Part shown: positions 41,090 to 51,400 of the stretch, piece by piece
Layout: each line of letters begins with the position of its first letter
Position numbering within the stretch: the stretch's first letter is position 1
Assembly: GCA_015179125.1 (NCBI GenBank)
Contig: WHVA01000010.1
Span: 124,001-188,000 of the forward strand
Source of the DNA: Gautieria morchelliformis
Taxonomy: Eukaryota; Basidiomycota; Agaricomycetes; Gomphales; Gomphaceae
Direction of reading: 5' to 3'
DNA: 64,000 bases
Position numbers and translations under genes: made by a program
The notes under the pieces: generated by a model
Seen by the model: the letters and a program-made list of their open reading frames with translations, nothing else
What the model was told of the DNA's origin: nothing
The model's database searches: none

Positions 41090-42777
41090 GACAATGCCAT
41101 TGAGTTGGAGCCTGGGTGAAAGCCCACCAACTGCAAGGTCTACCCGCTGTCACCCAAGGAGCAGGTAGATCTCGATGCATTCCTTGCGGAAAACCTCCAT
41201 ACAGGGAGGATCCGCCCTTCCAAGTCACCCATGGCATCTCTGGTGTTCTTCATCAAGAAGAAGGACGGCTCGCTCAGACTGGTGCAGGATTACCGGGCCT
41301 TGAATGCGATCACGATCAAGAATCGGTACCCCATTCCACTCATTTCTGAACTAATCACACAACCCCGCGGGGCAAGGTACTTCACTAAGCTGGATGTCCG
41401 CTGGGGCTTCAATAATGTTCGTATCCGAGAGGGAGATGAGTGGAAGGCCGCATTCCGCACCAACCGAGGACTCTTTGAGCCACAGGTCATGTTCTTCGGC
41501 CTCACCAACAGTCCTGCCACATTCCAGACAATGATGAATGACATTTTCGGTGACATGATAGCAGAAGGGGTTGTCTGCGTCTACCTCGATGACATCCTCA
41601 TCTTCACAAAAACAATGTCGGAACATCGGGAAGTCCTGCGGAGAGTTCTGGAATGGCTCCGGGAATACAACCTGTGTCTCAAGCCGGAAAAGTGCGAATT
41701 TGAGCGGACACGGATAGAGTATCTTGGGGTGATTGTGTCGGAAGGAAAGTTGGAAATGGACCCACTCAAGGTTTCCGGTGTATTGGATTGGCCTGTACCG
41801 CGGAACAAGAAAGAGGCCCAGTCCTTCATTGGGTTTGTCAATTTCTACCGGCGGGTCGTCAAGGACTTCTCCTGCCACGCTCGTGCCCTCTTCAACCTCA
41901 CCAAGAAGGAGGTTGGATGGCAGTGGGGAGAGCCGGAACAGGCCTCCTTTGACAAACTCAAAGAGCTGATCACTTCTGCCCCGGTCCTGATCTTTCCCGA
42001 TGACTCTCGCCCTTATCGAGTCGAGGTGGATTCTTCCGACACAGCTACCGGAGCGGTCTTGTCACAACAGTCATCGGAAGATGATGGGGGATGGCATCCG
42101 ATTGCCTTCTTCTCTAAAAGCCTTAGTCCGGTCGAGCGGAACTACGAGATCCATGACAAGGAGATGCTGGCAATCATCCGAGCGCTGGAGGAGTGGCGAC
42201 ACTTCCTCGAGGTGCTCTATGCCCGTTTGAGATCTGGACAGACCACAAGAACCTCGAGTATTTCCGCACATCTAAGAAGTTGAACCGACGACAAGCACGA
42301 TGGTCCCTACACCTGTCCCGGTTCGACATCATGCTCCACCACCGCCCCGGCCGCACCATGGGCAAGCCCGATGCCCTATCCCGCCGTGCGGATCATGGAA
42401 GCGGAAGTGGAGACAACGCGGATATGACACTGATCCGCCCTAGTCTCTTTGCGATCCGCACCCTAGAAGGAGTGACTGCAGTTGGGGCGGAAGCAGAAAT
42501 GCTCTGGGACATCCGGAGGCAGTACCGGAATGGAGAGAAGGAGGAGTCGGTGGTGAAGGCGGTGGAGGAACTTCGGAAGGGGCACTCACGGTCTGTACGG
42601 GCAGCGGAATGGTCGGAACGTGATGGACTGCTCCACTTCAGAGGCAAGGTCTATGTTCCAGGTGGGGCAGACCTCCGCCGCCGCATCGTGTCCCAGCACC
42701 ATGACACATGGGTCGCTGGGCATGCTGGCAGGTGGAAGACGCTGGAGTTAGTGGCTTGGAATTACTGGTGGCCTTAG
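41090..42777 (+). pseudogene. C2 reverse transcriptase and RNase H
   Basis: The reverse transcriptase blocks [58 protein letters not shown] and [11 protein letters not shown] are complete from 41231. RNase H follows (VEVDSSDTATGAVLSQQSSE, DKEMLAIIRALEEWRHFLE). A 1-bp deletion near 42211, where C1 has GAGGG and C2 GAGG, shifts the frame. Reading resumes with IWTDHKNLEYFRTSKKLNRR up to the integrase zinc domain, and a TAG at 42775 (CAG in C1) ends it. Confidence 0.88.
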
Positions 42778-44307
42778 ATGTCCCGCTACATTGGACAGTA
42801 CGTGAAGACATGTGACCTTTGTCTCCAAACCAAAGCGCAACAACATCCGCCCGTCGGAGAACTTGTTCCGCTCCCGATTCCCGAATCCCGCTGGGACACC
42901 ATCAGTGTCGACTTCATCGTTGAACTCCCAGAGTCTCATGGCTACAACGCGATCATGAACGTTGTGGATTCGGTAAGCAAGGTGTCCCACTTCATTCCGA
43001 CACACACAACGACCACAGCCCTCGGAGCGGCCCGCCTGTTCCTTGCACATGTCTGGAAGTTGCATGGGCTCCCGAAGCAAGTTGTTTCCGACCGAGGTCC
43101 GCAGTATGTCGCGGAACTGACTCGGGAGCTCTACCGCCTGCTTGGCATAAAGCTGGCTACCACCACAGCGTACCATCTACAGGGTGACGGACAGACGGAA
43201 CGGGTCAATCAGGAGTTGGAGCAATACCTCTGCCTCTTTGTCAATGAGAGGCAGGATGACTGGGATGAGTTACTTCCACTGGCGGAATTCCAATACAACA
43301 ACCATGTACATTCCGCCATGCAACAGACTCCCTTCATGCTTGACTCCAGACGACACCCGCGGATGGGCTTCGAACCACGCCAGGCTGAGTCCCGACTCGA
43401 GACGGTCAATGAGTTCCGAGACCGCATGGACTCCACCCTTTCGGAAGCCAAGTCAGCCCTTGCGAAGGCCAAGGATGACATGGCAAGGTACTACAATCAA
43501 TGCCGGGTTCCCGCCCCGGAGTACCAGGTTGGAGACAAGGTGTATCTAGATGCCAGTGACATCCGCACCACACGCCCTTCGCAGAAGCTTGCCCACCGCT
43601 ACCTTGGGCCCTTCACAGTGATGCGGAGGGTTGGACGGAATGCATACCGCCTCCGACTTCCGATGTCCATGTCCCGCCTCCACCCCATCTTCAACGTGGT
43701 GAAGTTACTCCCTATGCTTGAGGACCCAATTCCAGGTCGGAAGGCTCATCCGCCACCTCCGCCAGAAATTGTAGATGGTGAAGAGCACTATGTGGTGGAA
43801 TGGATCCTGGACAGCCGGTTTGTGCGAGGGCGACTCCAATTCCTCGTGAAATGGGAAGGGTACGGGTATGAGGAGAATTCGTGGGTCCCAGAGCAAGATG
43901 TTTCCGCTCCAGACAAACTCCGTGAGTTCTATAGGACACACCCCGGTGCCCCTCGCCGAATCCGCTTGCTGGCATTTCAATCCCTCGTGTCCCGTGCTTC
44001 GAGGACGCAGCACTCTAGAGGGGGGGTGATGTCAGGGGACACCCTGTTTTCCATTTCCAATTCCGACACCACACCCAGTTCCGACTCCATTTCCGACTCC
44101 GCTTCCAGTTCCGATCCCATACCCGCTTCCGCTTTCGGAAATGACTCCGCTTCTGGGAGAACTTCCACCAGTTCTGTTCGCCTTGCCAGTTCCACTCCAA
44201 TTTCCGACTTCCGCTCTCGGAACAGTGTCGGAAATCAAGTGACTTGCGTAATAGGTGGCATCAAGGGTCAATCAAGGGTCAGGGAGGTCAGGAGGATGCA
44301 GGCTTGA
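42778..44307 (+). CDS. C2 integrase with chromodomain, reading into the 3' LTR
   Basis: The 509-residue open frame starts after the TAG at 42775. It contains the zinc-domain Cys pair (CDLCLQTKAQ), the DDE core ([54 protein letters not shown]), the GPY-like C-terminal domain (YLGPFTVMRRVGRNAYRLRL, RLHPIFNVVKLLP) and a chromodomain (about 43780-43930: HYVVEWILDSRFVRGRLQFL, WEGYGYEENSW). It then crosses the polypurine tract and LTR start at 44030 and continues about 92 codons in the LTR with a Ser-rich sequence. Integrase inserts the DNA copy, and the chromodomain would steer it to modified histones. Confidence 0.87.
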   Translation: MSRYIGQYVKTCDLCLQTKAQQHPPVGELVPLPIPESRWDTISVDFIVELPESHGYNAIMNVVDSVSKVSHFIPTHTTTTALGAARLFLAHVWKLHGLPKQVVSDRGPQYVAELTRELYRLLGIKLATTTAYHLQGDGQTERVNQELEQYLCLFVNERQDDWDELLPLAEFQYNNHVHSAMQQTPFMLDSRRHPRMGFEPRQAESRLETVNEFRDRMDSTLSEAKSALAKAKDDMARYYNQCRVPAPEYQVGDKVYLDASDIRTTRPSQKLAHRYLGPFTVMRRVGRNAYRLRLPMSMSRLHPIFNVVKLLPMLEDPIPGRKAHPPPPPEIVDGEEHYVVEWILDSRFVRGRLQFLVKWEGYGYEENSWVPEQDVSAPDKLREFYRTHPGAPRRIRLLAFQSLVSRASRTQHSRGGVMSGDTLFSISNSDTTPSSDSISDSASSSDPIPASAFGNDSASGRTSTSSVRLASSTPISDFRSRNSVGNQVTCVIGGIKGQSRVREVRRMQA

Positions 44308-44519
44308 TGACGGGTGCCAAGTGTTGTCCCTAGCTGCGCAGCGTAGTATAATACGGGCTCGCTGACATTGGGGGTCCTTAGACTTTTCTCTTTGGATTTC
44401 CCCTTGTCAGGTGAGAATCCCCTCTCTTGTATACTCTGTTCATTTATACATACTTTGTATTTCCCCTTGTCAGTTGTGTGGTAGTGCGATCTCCACAACC
44501 AGCCAGGGTTGCCCTTACA
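44030..44519 (+). repeat. LTR-C, 3' LTR of C2
   Basis: The 490-bp LTR follows the polypurine tract agagggggg (44017-44026) and differs from the 5' LTR at only a few positions by eye. Confidence 0.93.
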
Positions 44520-44524
44520 CCTAT

Positions 44525-45650
44525 GGACTCAGACTTTTGTGCGTGTGACTATACTGATTTGAGTGACCGATTCCACCCCCAGATAGTAGCATGTAGTGGT
44601 CACGGTCCACAAACCTGTGGGGGAGGCTATGTTAAAAGGGCATGGCAGGGTGCGTGCAACTCACCTATCGACGTAGTAATATAGCCAGTCTTCATCTGTC
44701 TCATTGGCCTCCCTTGCAATCGAAGGTGGGAGAAGTTCGTGTGTTCGGCCAAGTGCAAATGCAGGGATCAGGTGGCATGCACAGACCACGTTTGCAGGGT
44801 CAAGGAAGCCAAAAGGCTCTGTATCGTCAGAGAAGGTCACAAACCCCAGTCTATCCATGCGGCAAGGGTTGATCCTATGGTGGGCCCATGTCTCTGAACG
44901 TCCAAACCAGCGTACCCACAGGAATGGGATGCACTGCCACTCACTATCTCCATCATTATACTTGACATTCACATGGAAGATTCCCAGGGTCCGGGCATAC
45001 CAGAACGGGTGTGCTTCTTGCGTGCCGCCAGGGTCTTCATGGGCACGGACCATGATATCACAGTGTGCTGTACGCAGGTTCACAGAGTCTTGACTCGGTC
45101 AGATGTCGTAAGTAGTGAAGTTGAGCCTACATGTCCTGTGACAATAAAGGCGATTGTTGCAGATGAGAATTGAGTCACGATCACCCTCGGTAAACTCAGT
45201 TTGATCTCCATCATACTCTATCCTGCACATGCAGCCAAGCAAATGATCTTTTAGATGATTGTAAAAATTCTCAAGTGGAAATTAGGCAGGGATATCCAGA
45301 CAGTTTTGAGTGAATGCTTGACTCACTTTAAGAGCAGGGTCTTGAGGATGTTCACGTAGGAAACGGCCAATGTCAAGCAGTTGTTTTTGAGAGGGAGAGA
45401 TGTGATAACACTCTTTGGGGTCAGTGTATGGCAGCTTGTCTGCCTCAAGAGAGGACACATGATGCGTATGTGTGCATTGAGGTAGCATCCCTTCCGCTTC
45501 TTGAAAGCGCTTTGTGATGTTCCACATGTGAGACTTGCGCCAGTCTATTTTGGTCATTCTGGAGGATGAGGCTGCCTTCGAGACATGAGGATACTGCCAT
45601 TTGGCCTTACGTTGTTCCAGTTCACCCTGGAAAAACATGGGCATTAACAA
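44525..45650 (-). pseudogene. Plavaka-like DNA transposase, C-terminal region
   Basis: Minus-strand pieces read in order: GELEQRKAKWQYPHVSKAAS, LPYTDPKECYHISPSQKQLL, LKDHLLGCM, FTEGDRDSILICNNRLY, then an open frame 45083-44661 with VNLRTAHCDIMVRAHEDPGG, FWYARTLGIFHVNVKYNDGD, VRWFGRSETWAHHRIN, LGFVTF, FGFLDPANVVCACHLIPAFA and TDEDWLYYYVD. A short GT-AG intron (about 44615-44667) leads to FVDRDHYMLSGGGIGHSNQ. I know this order (GELEHR..., HLIPAF, YVNxFVDRDxFMRxxGGGVGH) from Agaricomycete Plavaka-type transposases. Stops and interruption by C2 at 44520 show it is dead. Confidence 0.7.
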
Positions 45651-45959
45651 TTCAAGAGTGGGAGTGGTTCTACGGTTTGCATTGAATAAGAATCGCAGGA
45701 TATTCCTAACTTAGTACATATCGTATCATTACCTTTGATGGTTCTGCCACTTACCGCTTAGCGATGTCACTCGAGTCGGTCTGTTTTGGTATACTTATTG
45801 TATTTTGTTTCGCTGCCTGATCCCTTCCCACCTCCAGTCGGTAAAATATACAACTGCCCCTGTGTATCATGGTAACGTACTTCCTTTACTTGTGAAGACC
45901 ATTGAGTTGGAGATCAAAACTCACAAAGCTTCCCGGCGTTTAACCTGACGGTGGCGGTT

Positions 45960-46308
45960 GCAATCCAATTTTGATTCACAAGGTCATTGAACTGGGTGCC
46001 GATAACGTGCATAGCGGTCGTGGTAGTGGTTTCATTGAAATAGGCTGCTGTAGCATGTTTCACTAGTCAGTGAGGGTCTCATAAGCTTCGCAGAATTAAA
46101 ACTGACCAAAGTTGCCTAGCCATATACTAGTCATGATGAGAATAAACGCCTTTTTTGTGACGACGACCGAAGGTTTAGGTGCAGAAGGCAATGGTGGAGA
46201 TTCGAGTCCGACATCAGGAGCAGGACTTGGAGAAACAGAGGAGCTCCTCTCGGAGATTTTCTCCAGCTGCATGTTCACAACTTCATGATGAATGGCATCT
46301 GAGGGCAT
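45960..46308 (-). pseudogene. N-terminal fragment of a second MFS transporter
   Basis: From an ATG at 46308 the minus strand gives a hydrophilic N-terminus (MPSDAIHHEVVNMQLEKISE, Ser/Pro-rich), then KKAFILIMTSIWLGNF, a first membrane segment. A phase-1 GT-AG intron (about 46041-46103) joins it to AAYFNETTTTAMHVIGTQFN and QNWIATA, which matches the start of DHA2 transporters (TMS1, the D/ExTxVAT block, WIATAY). Stops follow at once. It differs in sequence from the transporters at 15.3 and 33.8 kb. It lies between pieces of the Plavaka relic, so it was probably moved here by rearrangement. Confidence 0.55.
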
Positions 46309-46396
46309 GGTTCAGACCTATCACTGGGGGCAGCTGTAGTAGGGCTATGGAATGGAGAGCACAGCGGCTCACCAGGCTGGCCTTTTTGCATCTGCA

Positions 46397-46439
46397 GAAC
46401 ACATGGAGGAGTCACTGTCGGAAGCAAAGTCGGCACTGG
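46397..46439 (+). mobile_element. Left stub of an LTR-E gypsy (E1), integrase coding
   Basis: The sequence from GAACACATGGAGGAGTCACT onward matches the gypsy at 61.3 kb (minus strand, MEESLSEAKLALA). Its continuation is at 53059 after the LINE. Upstream E1 is truncated. Confidence 0.75.
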
Positions 46440-46577
46440 ACTTCTTTTGCACTCCGACCACCACCATCGCCTGGGCGCCTAAAAAGATTCCTACCATTTT
46501 CTCGTAGATACCTACACACGTACGCTCTTGGAGCTCACCCATAACCAAAAAAGACACCCAGTCGAGCCTGGGCCACA

Positions 46578-48485
46578 ATGTCGCCCGGATCGTCAACAAA
46601 CGGGCCGAGAGGCCGCGTCACACCCACCACAAGGACGGCACACAGCTCCACCCCCACCCTAGCACAGGCGAAGCTGGACAGCCAGGGCAGGATACGCCAA
46701 AAGACACCTGCCGACCAGACGAAGGAAACGGAAAACGGGAGAGAAGTGGACCCACCGGTCGAAAAGAGGCCCTCGACCAACCGGCCCACCACAAGAGGTA
46801 CAATCACAGAGATGGAAACGCTTGCACGAGAGGAAATAAGAGACCTACCTGGACAGGAAATAGTGGATATAGAAGGAGGTAAGCTCTACCTAGAGCGCAC
46901 ATTACTGACCGTCCCAGGAACGCCATGGTCAATCGAAGTATTAGCCACGGCCATACTCCAAGTTACCCAATACAAAGGCATGACGCGACAAACGACCAAC
47001 GCACTCCGCTCCATAGCCTTCGTCCTGGAGCAGCTGGACGACGATACCAGGGGGAATAGGATAGCAGACAGAGTGAGGGCACAGTTGAAGGAGGAAGGGG
47101 ATGCCCTCGAGATGAAGCTGAAGGAGGTCACAGCCCTCGTAGGAAAGGCCACGGCCGCGGCGGAGCTGACGGCCCGCGCCTCCCAGAGCATCGCGGAGGG
47201 AATGGAAGCGGCCCTACTATCCATCCAAAACGCCTCATCGACTGTCACCACAACAGCCACACAACTCAGCGAAACGACGACCACCTATAGGGATGCTGTC
47301 AAAAAGGCAATAACTCACCCCCAAGTCACACCTGCCATCATTGCTACCACCCCCACCCTCGACGTCAGGATCCGAGCAAGGGAGGGAGTCAAACAGCGGC
47401 AAATACTCGTAGACGCTGCAGAAGCTGGAACACAAGTGCTTAAAGAGCTGGACAATGCGGGGCTGACAAAGAAAGCCAATGAGGCTCTGCACGCGATAGA
47501 CGCGGACACCACGCACTCCATCGTCAGTGCCAGACGCCTGAACAATGGCGGGGTCCTGCTCGAACTTGACTCCGAAGAGGCGGCAGCATGGATCAATATA
47601 GCACAACACAGGATCCAGTTCACGGCAGCGCTGGCCCCCGACGCGAGGATCAAGACCAGACTGTTCCCTCTTGTACTGCAGTTCATCCCACTACATTTTG
47701 ACCCCGACAGGGACAACGAACTCAGAAATGTCAAGAGCACCAACAGGCTCCCCCACGGCGCGATCGACAGGGCCAAATGGCTCAAACCCGTTCACCGGCG
47801 ATCCCCCAACCAAACATGCGGACACGTGCTCATCACCTTCAACAGCCCGGAGACAGCCAATAAGATCCTGACCAGGGGTCTCATTATATGCCAGAAGAGG
47901 GTTTACGCGGAAAAATGCAAAAAGGAGCCCACCCGCTGTCTCAAATGTCAGGGGTGGAGCCACCTCTCCTATGCGTGTCCCCAGGCTCATGACACATGCG
48001 GCACTTGTGGAGACCGGAACAAAACAGTAGCTTGCACAAACGCAAGCAGAACCCACTGTGCCTCCTGCAGAACCGACACCCACGCCAGCTGGGACCGGTC
48101 ATGCCCCTCCTTTATGCGAAGATGCGACGAGATGGATGGGAGATTGCCGGAGAACCTCTTGCCGTATTTCCCCACAGCCGAGCCCTGGACACACGTATCA
48201 CGGCCGCCCAAGGCTGCCCCCCCCACGCTGATGGTACCGCTACCCTCTGACCCGCAAGTAAGTGGCGGCTGGACAACTGTGCCCCGCCACAGCGGCACAC
48301 GCAGACAGACGACGCTGCCTTTCCTTCCAACGACGCGAGAGAGATCGACGTTGGAACAAAGGCCACCGACCCCCCAACGGCGGGGCAGCCCTGCCACCCT
48401 ATCCAATCGTATTGAACTCGGCCCCACGACGCGATGGGGAGATACAGATAGCAACAGAGGTCAGTCACAACCAGTACATAACTGA
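46578..48485 (+). CDS. LINE ORF1: Gag-like RNA-binding protein
   Basis: The 635-residue protein would bind the element RNA. The N-terminal third is low-complexity (TPTTRTAHSSTPTLAQAKLD). The middle is helical with Ala/Glu-rich stretches (EEGDALEMKLKEVTALVGKA), likely a coiled coil. Residues 300-440 hold a region with NKILTRGLIICQKRVYAEKC at its end that resembles the RRM-like part of fungal LINE ORF1. Three zinc knuckles follow (about 47925-48115): CLKCQGWSHLSYAC, CGTCGDRNKTVAC and CASCRTDTHASWDRSC. The C-terminus is Pro/Arg/Thr-rich. The stop TGA overlaps the ORF2 start (TGATG, 48483-48487). The start is the first ATG after the leader. Confidence 0.88.
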   Translation: MSPGSSTNGPRGRVTPTTRTAHSSTPTLAQAKLDSQGRIRQKTPADQTKETENGREVDPPVEKRPSTNRPTTRGTITEMETLAREEIRDLPGQEIVDIEGGKLYLERTLLTVPGTPWSIEVLATAILQVTQYKGMTRQTTNALRSIAFVLEQLDDDTRGNRIADRVRAQLKEEGDALEMKLKEVTALVGKATAAAELTARASQSIAEGMEAALLSIQNASSTVTTTATQLSETTTTYRDAVKKAITHPQVTPAIIATTPTLDVRIRAREGVKQRQILVDAAEAGTQVLKELDNAGLTKKANEALHAIDADTTHSIVSARRLNNGGVLLELDSEEAAAWINIAQHRIQFTAALAPDARIKTRLFPLVLQFIPLHFDPDRDNELRNVKSTNRLPHGAIDRAKWLKPVHRRSPNQTCGHVLITFNSPETANKILTRGLIICQKRVYAEKCKKEPTRCLKCQGWSHLSYACPQAHDTCGTCGDRNKTVACTNASRTHCASCRTDTHASWDRSCPSFMRRCDEMDGRLPENLLPYFPTAEPWTHVSRPPKAAPPTLMVPLPSDPQVSGGWTTVPRHSGTRRQTTLPFLPTTRERSTLEQRPPTPQRRGSPATLSNRIELGPTTRWGDTDSNRGQSQPVHN

Positions 48486-51400
48486 TGTCCTACACGATAG
48501 AACCCGCACCGAGGAGACTGAGGATACTCCAACAAAACCTAAACAAATCGGACAAAGCCCAATACGATCTAATCAACTCGTCGATACACAAAGAATGGGA
48601 CCTCATACTGCTACAAGAGCCCTACATCGACACCCTGGGCAACACCAGGGCCAACCACAACTGGCACGTGCTCTATCCCTCTTCCCACCTTACTGACAAT
48701 ACCACAAAGCGATCTATCATTCTGGTCAATACCGCGCTCAACACGAACACATGGAAACAGCTGGCCTATACACACTCAAACGACGTCACAGTACTCCAAC
48801 TCCGACACGCACTAGGCAAAATAACAATATTCAACATTTACAACGACTGCAGACACTCAGAAACCATCCACCACCTTGAACAATTTATCGACGCGGGAAG
48901 AGAGAGCATGCTCTCACATGACTCGGACGCCATGGTCTGGTGCGGGGACTTCAACCGTCACCACCCCATGTGGGATGAGGAAAGAAACCACCATCTATTT
49001 ACGACAACAGCAACGACGGAAGCGGAGAAACTGATATCAAAGCTAGCGGACTACAACATGACCATGGCCTTGCCGAAGCGCCTGCCCACACTCCAGTCAA
49101 TGTCAACGAAGAACTGGACCAGAGTGGACAACGTATTCTGCACTGACAACATGACAGACTCTGTAGTCAAATGCGACACCGACCCGCGCACTCGAGGTCC
49201 AGGCACCGACCACGTCCCTATACATACAATACTCGACCTCGAGGTGACGCTCGACCCGCCGGCGCCCTTCCACAACTTCAGGGTGGTCGACTGGGAGAGC
49301 TTCAGGGAGCAGTTAGCTGAACAACTAGAGCACCTACCAGACGCGAAAGAGCTCAAGACAACAGAAGAGTTCGATGCGGCAGTAGATGCGCTAACAGCAG
49401 CCATCCAAGACATGATAGAAATGGAGGTGCCGCTGTCTAAACCGGTCCCGCACTCGTGCAGGTGGTGGAGCAAGGAACTATCAGACCTCAAAAAGAAAAA
49501 GAATAAGCTGAACAGTCTATCCTATCGGTACCACACAATAGCTGACCATCCCTCCCATGAGGATCTCCGACAGATTAGTGAAAAGTACGGGGCGGCCATA
49601 AAGGACGCCAAGACGCAGCACTGGTCCGACTACCTGGACGACCTCGCTGATGACCTACTATGGTCCGCCAACAGATACATAACGAACCCTGCCACGGACG
49701 GGGGAAGGTCACGGATACCCACACTCGAGACAACGGGCCCTGACGGCACAACACACAGGGCAGAATCCAATGAAGAAAAGAGTCAGGCCTTGGCAACAGT
49801 GTTCTTCCCGCCCAAGCCGATGCCCCCCCAATCCTTCGACAACCACAGCTACCCCAGAAGGGTCAACTATCACTTCCAGCTCCACGAGGAACAGCTACGG
49901 CGACAGGTCGCCAAACTGAGACCGCACAAAGCCCCGGGGGACGATGGCATACCCAATATTGTCCTCAAAGAAGTGATAGACCTGATTGCCGGACACCTCC
50001 TGTGGATATACAGGGCTGCTTTCTCACTAGGGACATATAGCGTCAGGTGGAAATCATGGGTGACAGTAGTAGTCCTTCGAAAACCGGGTAAGGTTAACTA
50101 CAGCACGCCGAAATCCTACCGACCCATTGCGCTGTACAACACAATGGGAAAGTTGCTGACAGCCATTGTAACGGAGGACATGGTCCACCTGACCGAGAAG
50201 CACCACCTCCTCCCTGCAAACCACTTTGGAGGTAGACCGGGCAGGACGACTACCGACGCGCTACACCTAATTGTCAACAAGATTAAGGGCGCCTGGCGTC
50301 GCAAGAAGGTGGCGGTAATGCTATTTCTGGACATAGAAGGTGCGTTCCCCAATGCAGTCACCAGCCGCCTCCTCCACAATATGAGGAAGCGAAGAGCCCC
50401 TGAGGAGTACGTCTCATTCGTGGAAAGGATGCTAACAGATCGACGAACGCGGCTCAAATTCGATGGATACATGTCAGACTGGGTCCCCATCGACAACGGC
50501 ATCGGACAAGGGGACCCCCTCTCAATGATACTCTATCTTTTCTACAACGCGGACCTCATAGAAGTAGCCTCGGAGAAGGGTCAGGCTGCAGTCGCTTTCG
50601 TGGACGACACCAACTTGTTTGCAGAAGGGGACTCCTATGACGAGGCATATGACAGCCTGGGGAGGATTCTGCTGAAGGCGGGAGGAGCGAAGGACTGGAC
50701 GGAAGCTCACCACTCAAGGTTTGAGAAAAGCAAGTTCGCGATAGTCTGTTTCTCCCGGCGCAGAGTCCCTGACAACGACCGCCCGGGAAAAACGAAACCC
50801 GAACCCAGACCAGACTTCACCTACGAAGGGACCGCCGTTCAACCGCAAGAGGCACACAAATTCCTGGGGGTGCTCCTCGATGAGGAGCTGCGGTGGAGAA
50901 CACAGGCAGCAAAAGCGGTAGCCAAAGCAGTGAAGTGGACGCTACTATTCTGCAGACTAGCTAAGCCTTCCACAGGTGTACGGGCGAAATACATGCGCCA
51001 GCTCTACACAACAGTGGCAATACCAAAGTTGACCTATGCAGCCGACGTATGGTTCACACCAGTTCAAAGACGGGCAGGAAAAAAGAGAGCATCAGGGTCG
51101 GTTGGCGTGGTGCGTAAGCTAACAACAGTACAGAGGATGGCGACCATCGCCATCACAGGCGCTATGAAAACCACGGCGACTGATATCTTGGAAGCTCACG
51201 CCAACGTCCTGCCCATAGAACTACTACTACTCTATGTCTGCTACAGGGCCGCTACATGTATGGTTACACTGCCAGCATCCCACCCACTCGCCAAACCGGT
51301 CAAAACTTGCGCTGTCAGACTCGTCCGCCGCCACCCCTCACCCATTCATGTCTTGCTACACACCTTTGGCTTAAAACCGGGCGACTTCGAGACGATCACG

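Larger units (their letters stand above)
38278..44519 (+). mobile_element. Element C2: near full-length Ty3/gypsy chromovirus-type retrotransposon
   Basis: The 6242-bp element has LTRs of equal length (38278-38767 and 44030-44519) and perfect TSD cctat at 38273-38277 and 44520-44524. Internal order is gag, protease, reverse transcriptase, RNase H, integrase, chromodomain. It is the reference for family C and shows what C1 lost. At least five stops and one 1-bp deletion (near 42211) make it inactive, although the reading frames are otherwise well kept. It sits in a Plavaka-like transposase relic. Confidence 0.94.

Noticed and set aside
44032..44271. Glu/Ser-rich minus-strand frames in all LTR-C copies
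   Set aside because: They mirror the TTCC low-complexity U3, which leaves several frames open on both strands.
45820..45850. Minus-strand LPTGGGK resembling a RecQ helicase Walker A motif
   Set aside because: No other helicase motif is near; stops follow; chance match within the decayed MFS flank.
49051..49491. Minus-strand frames across LINE ORF2
   Set aside because: They are shadows of the long plus-strand ORF2 with clear catalytic motifs.
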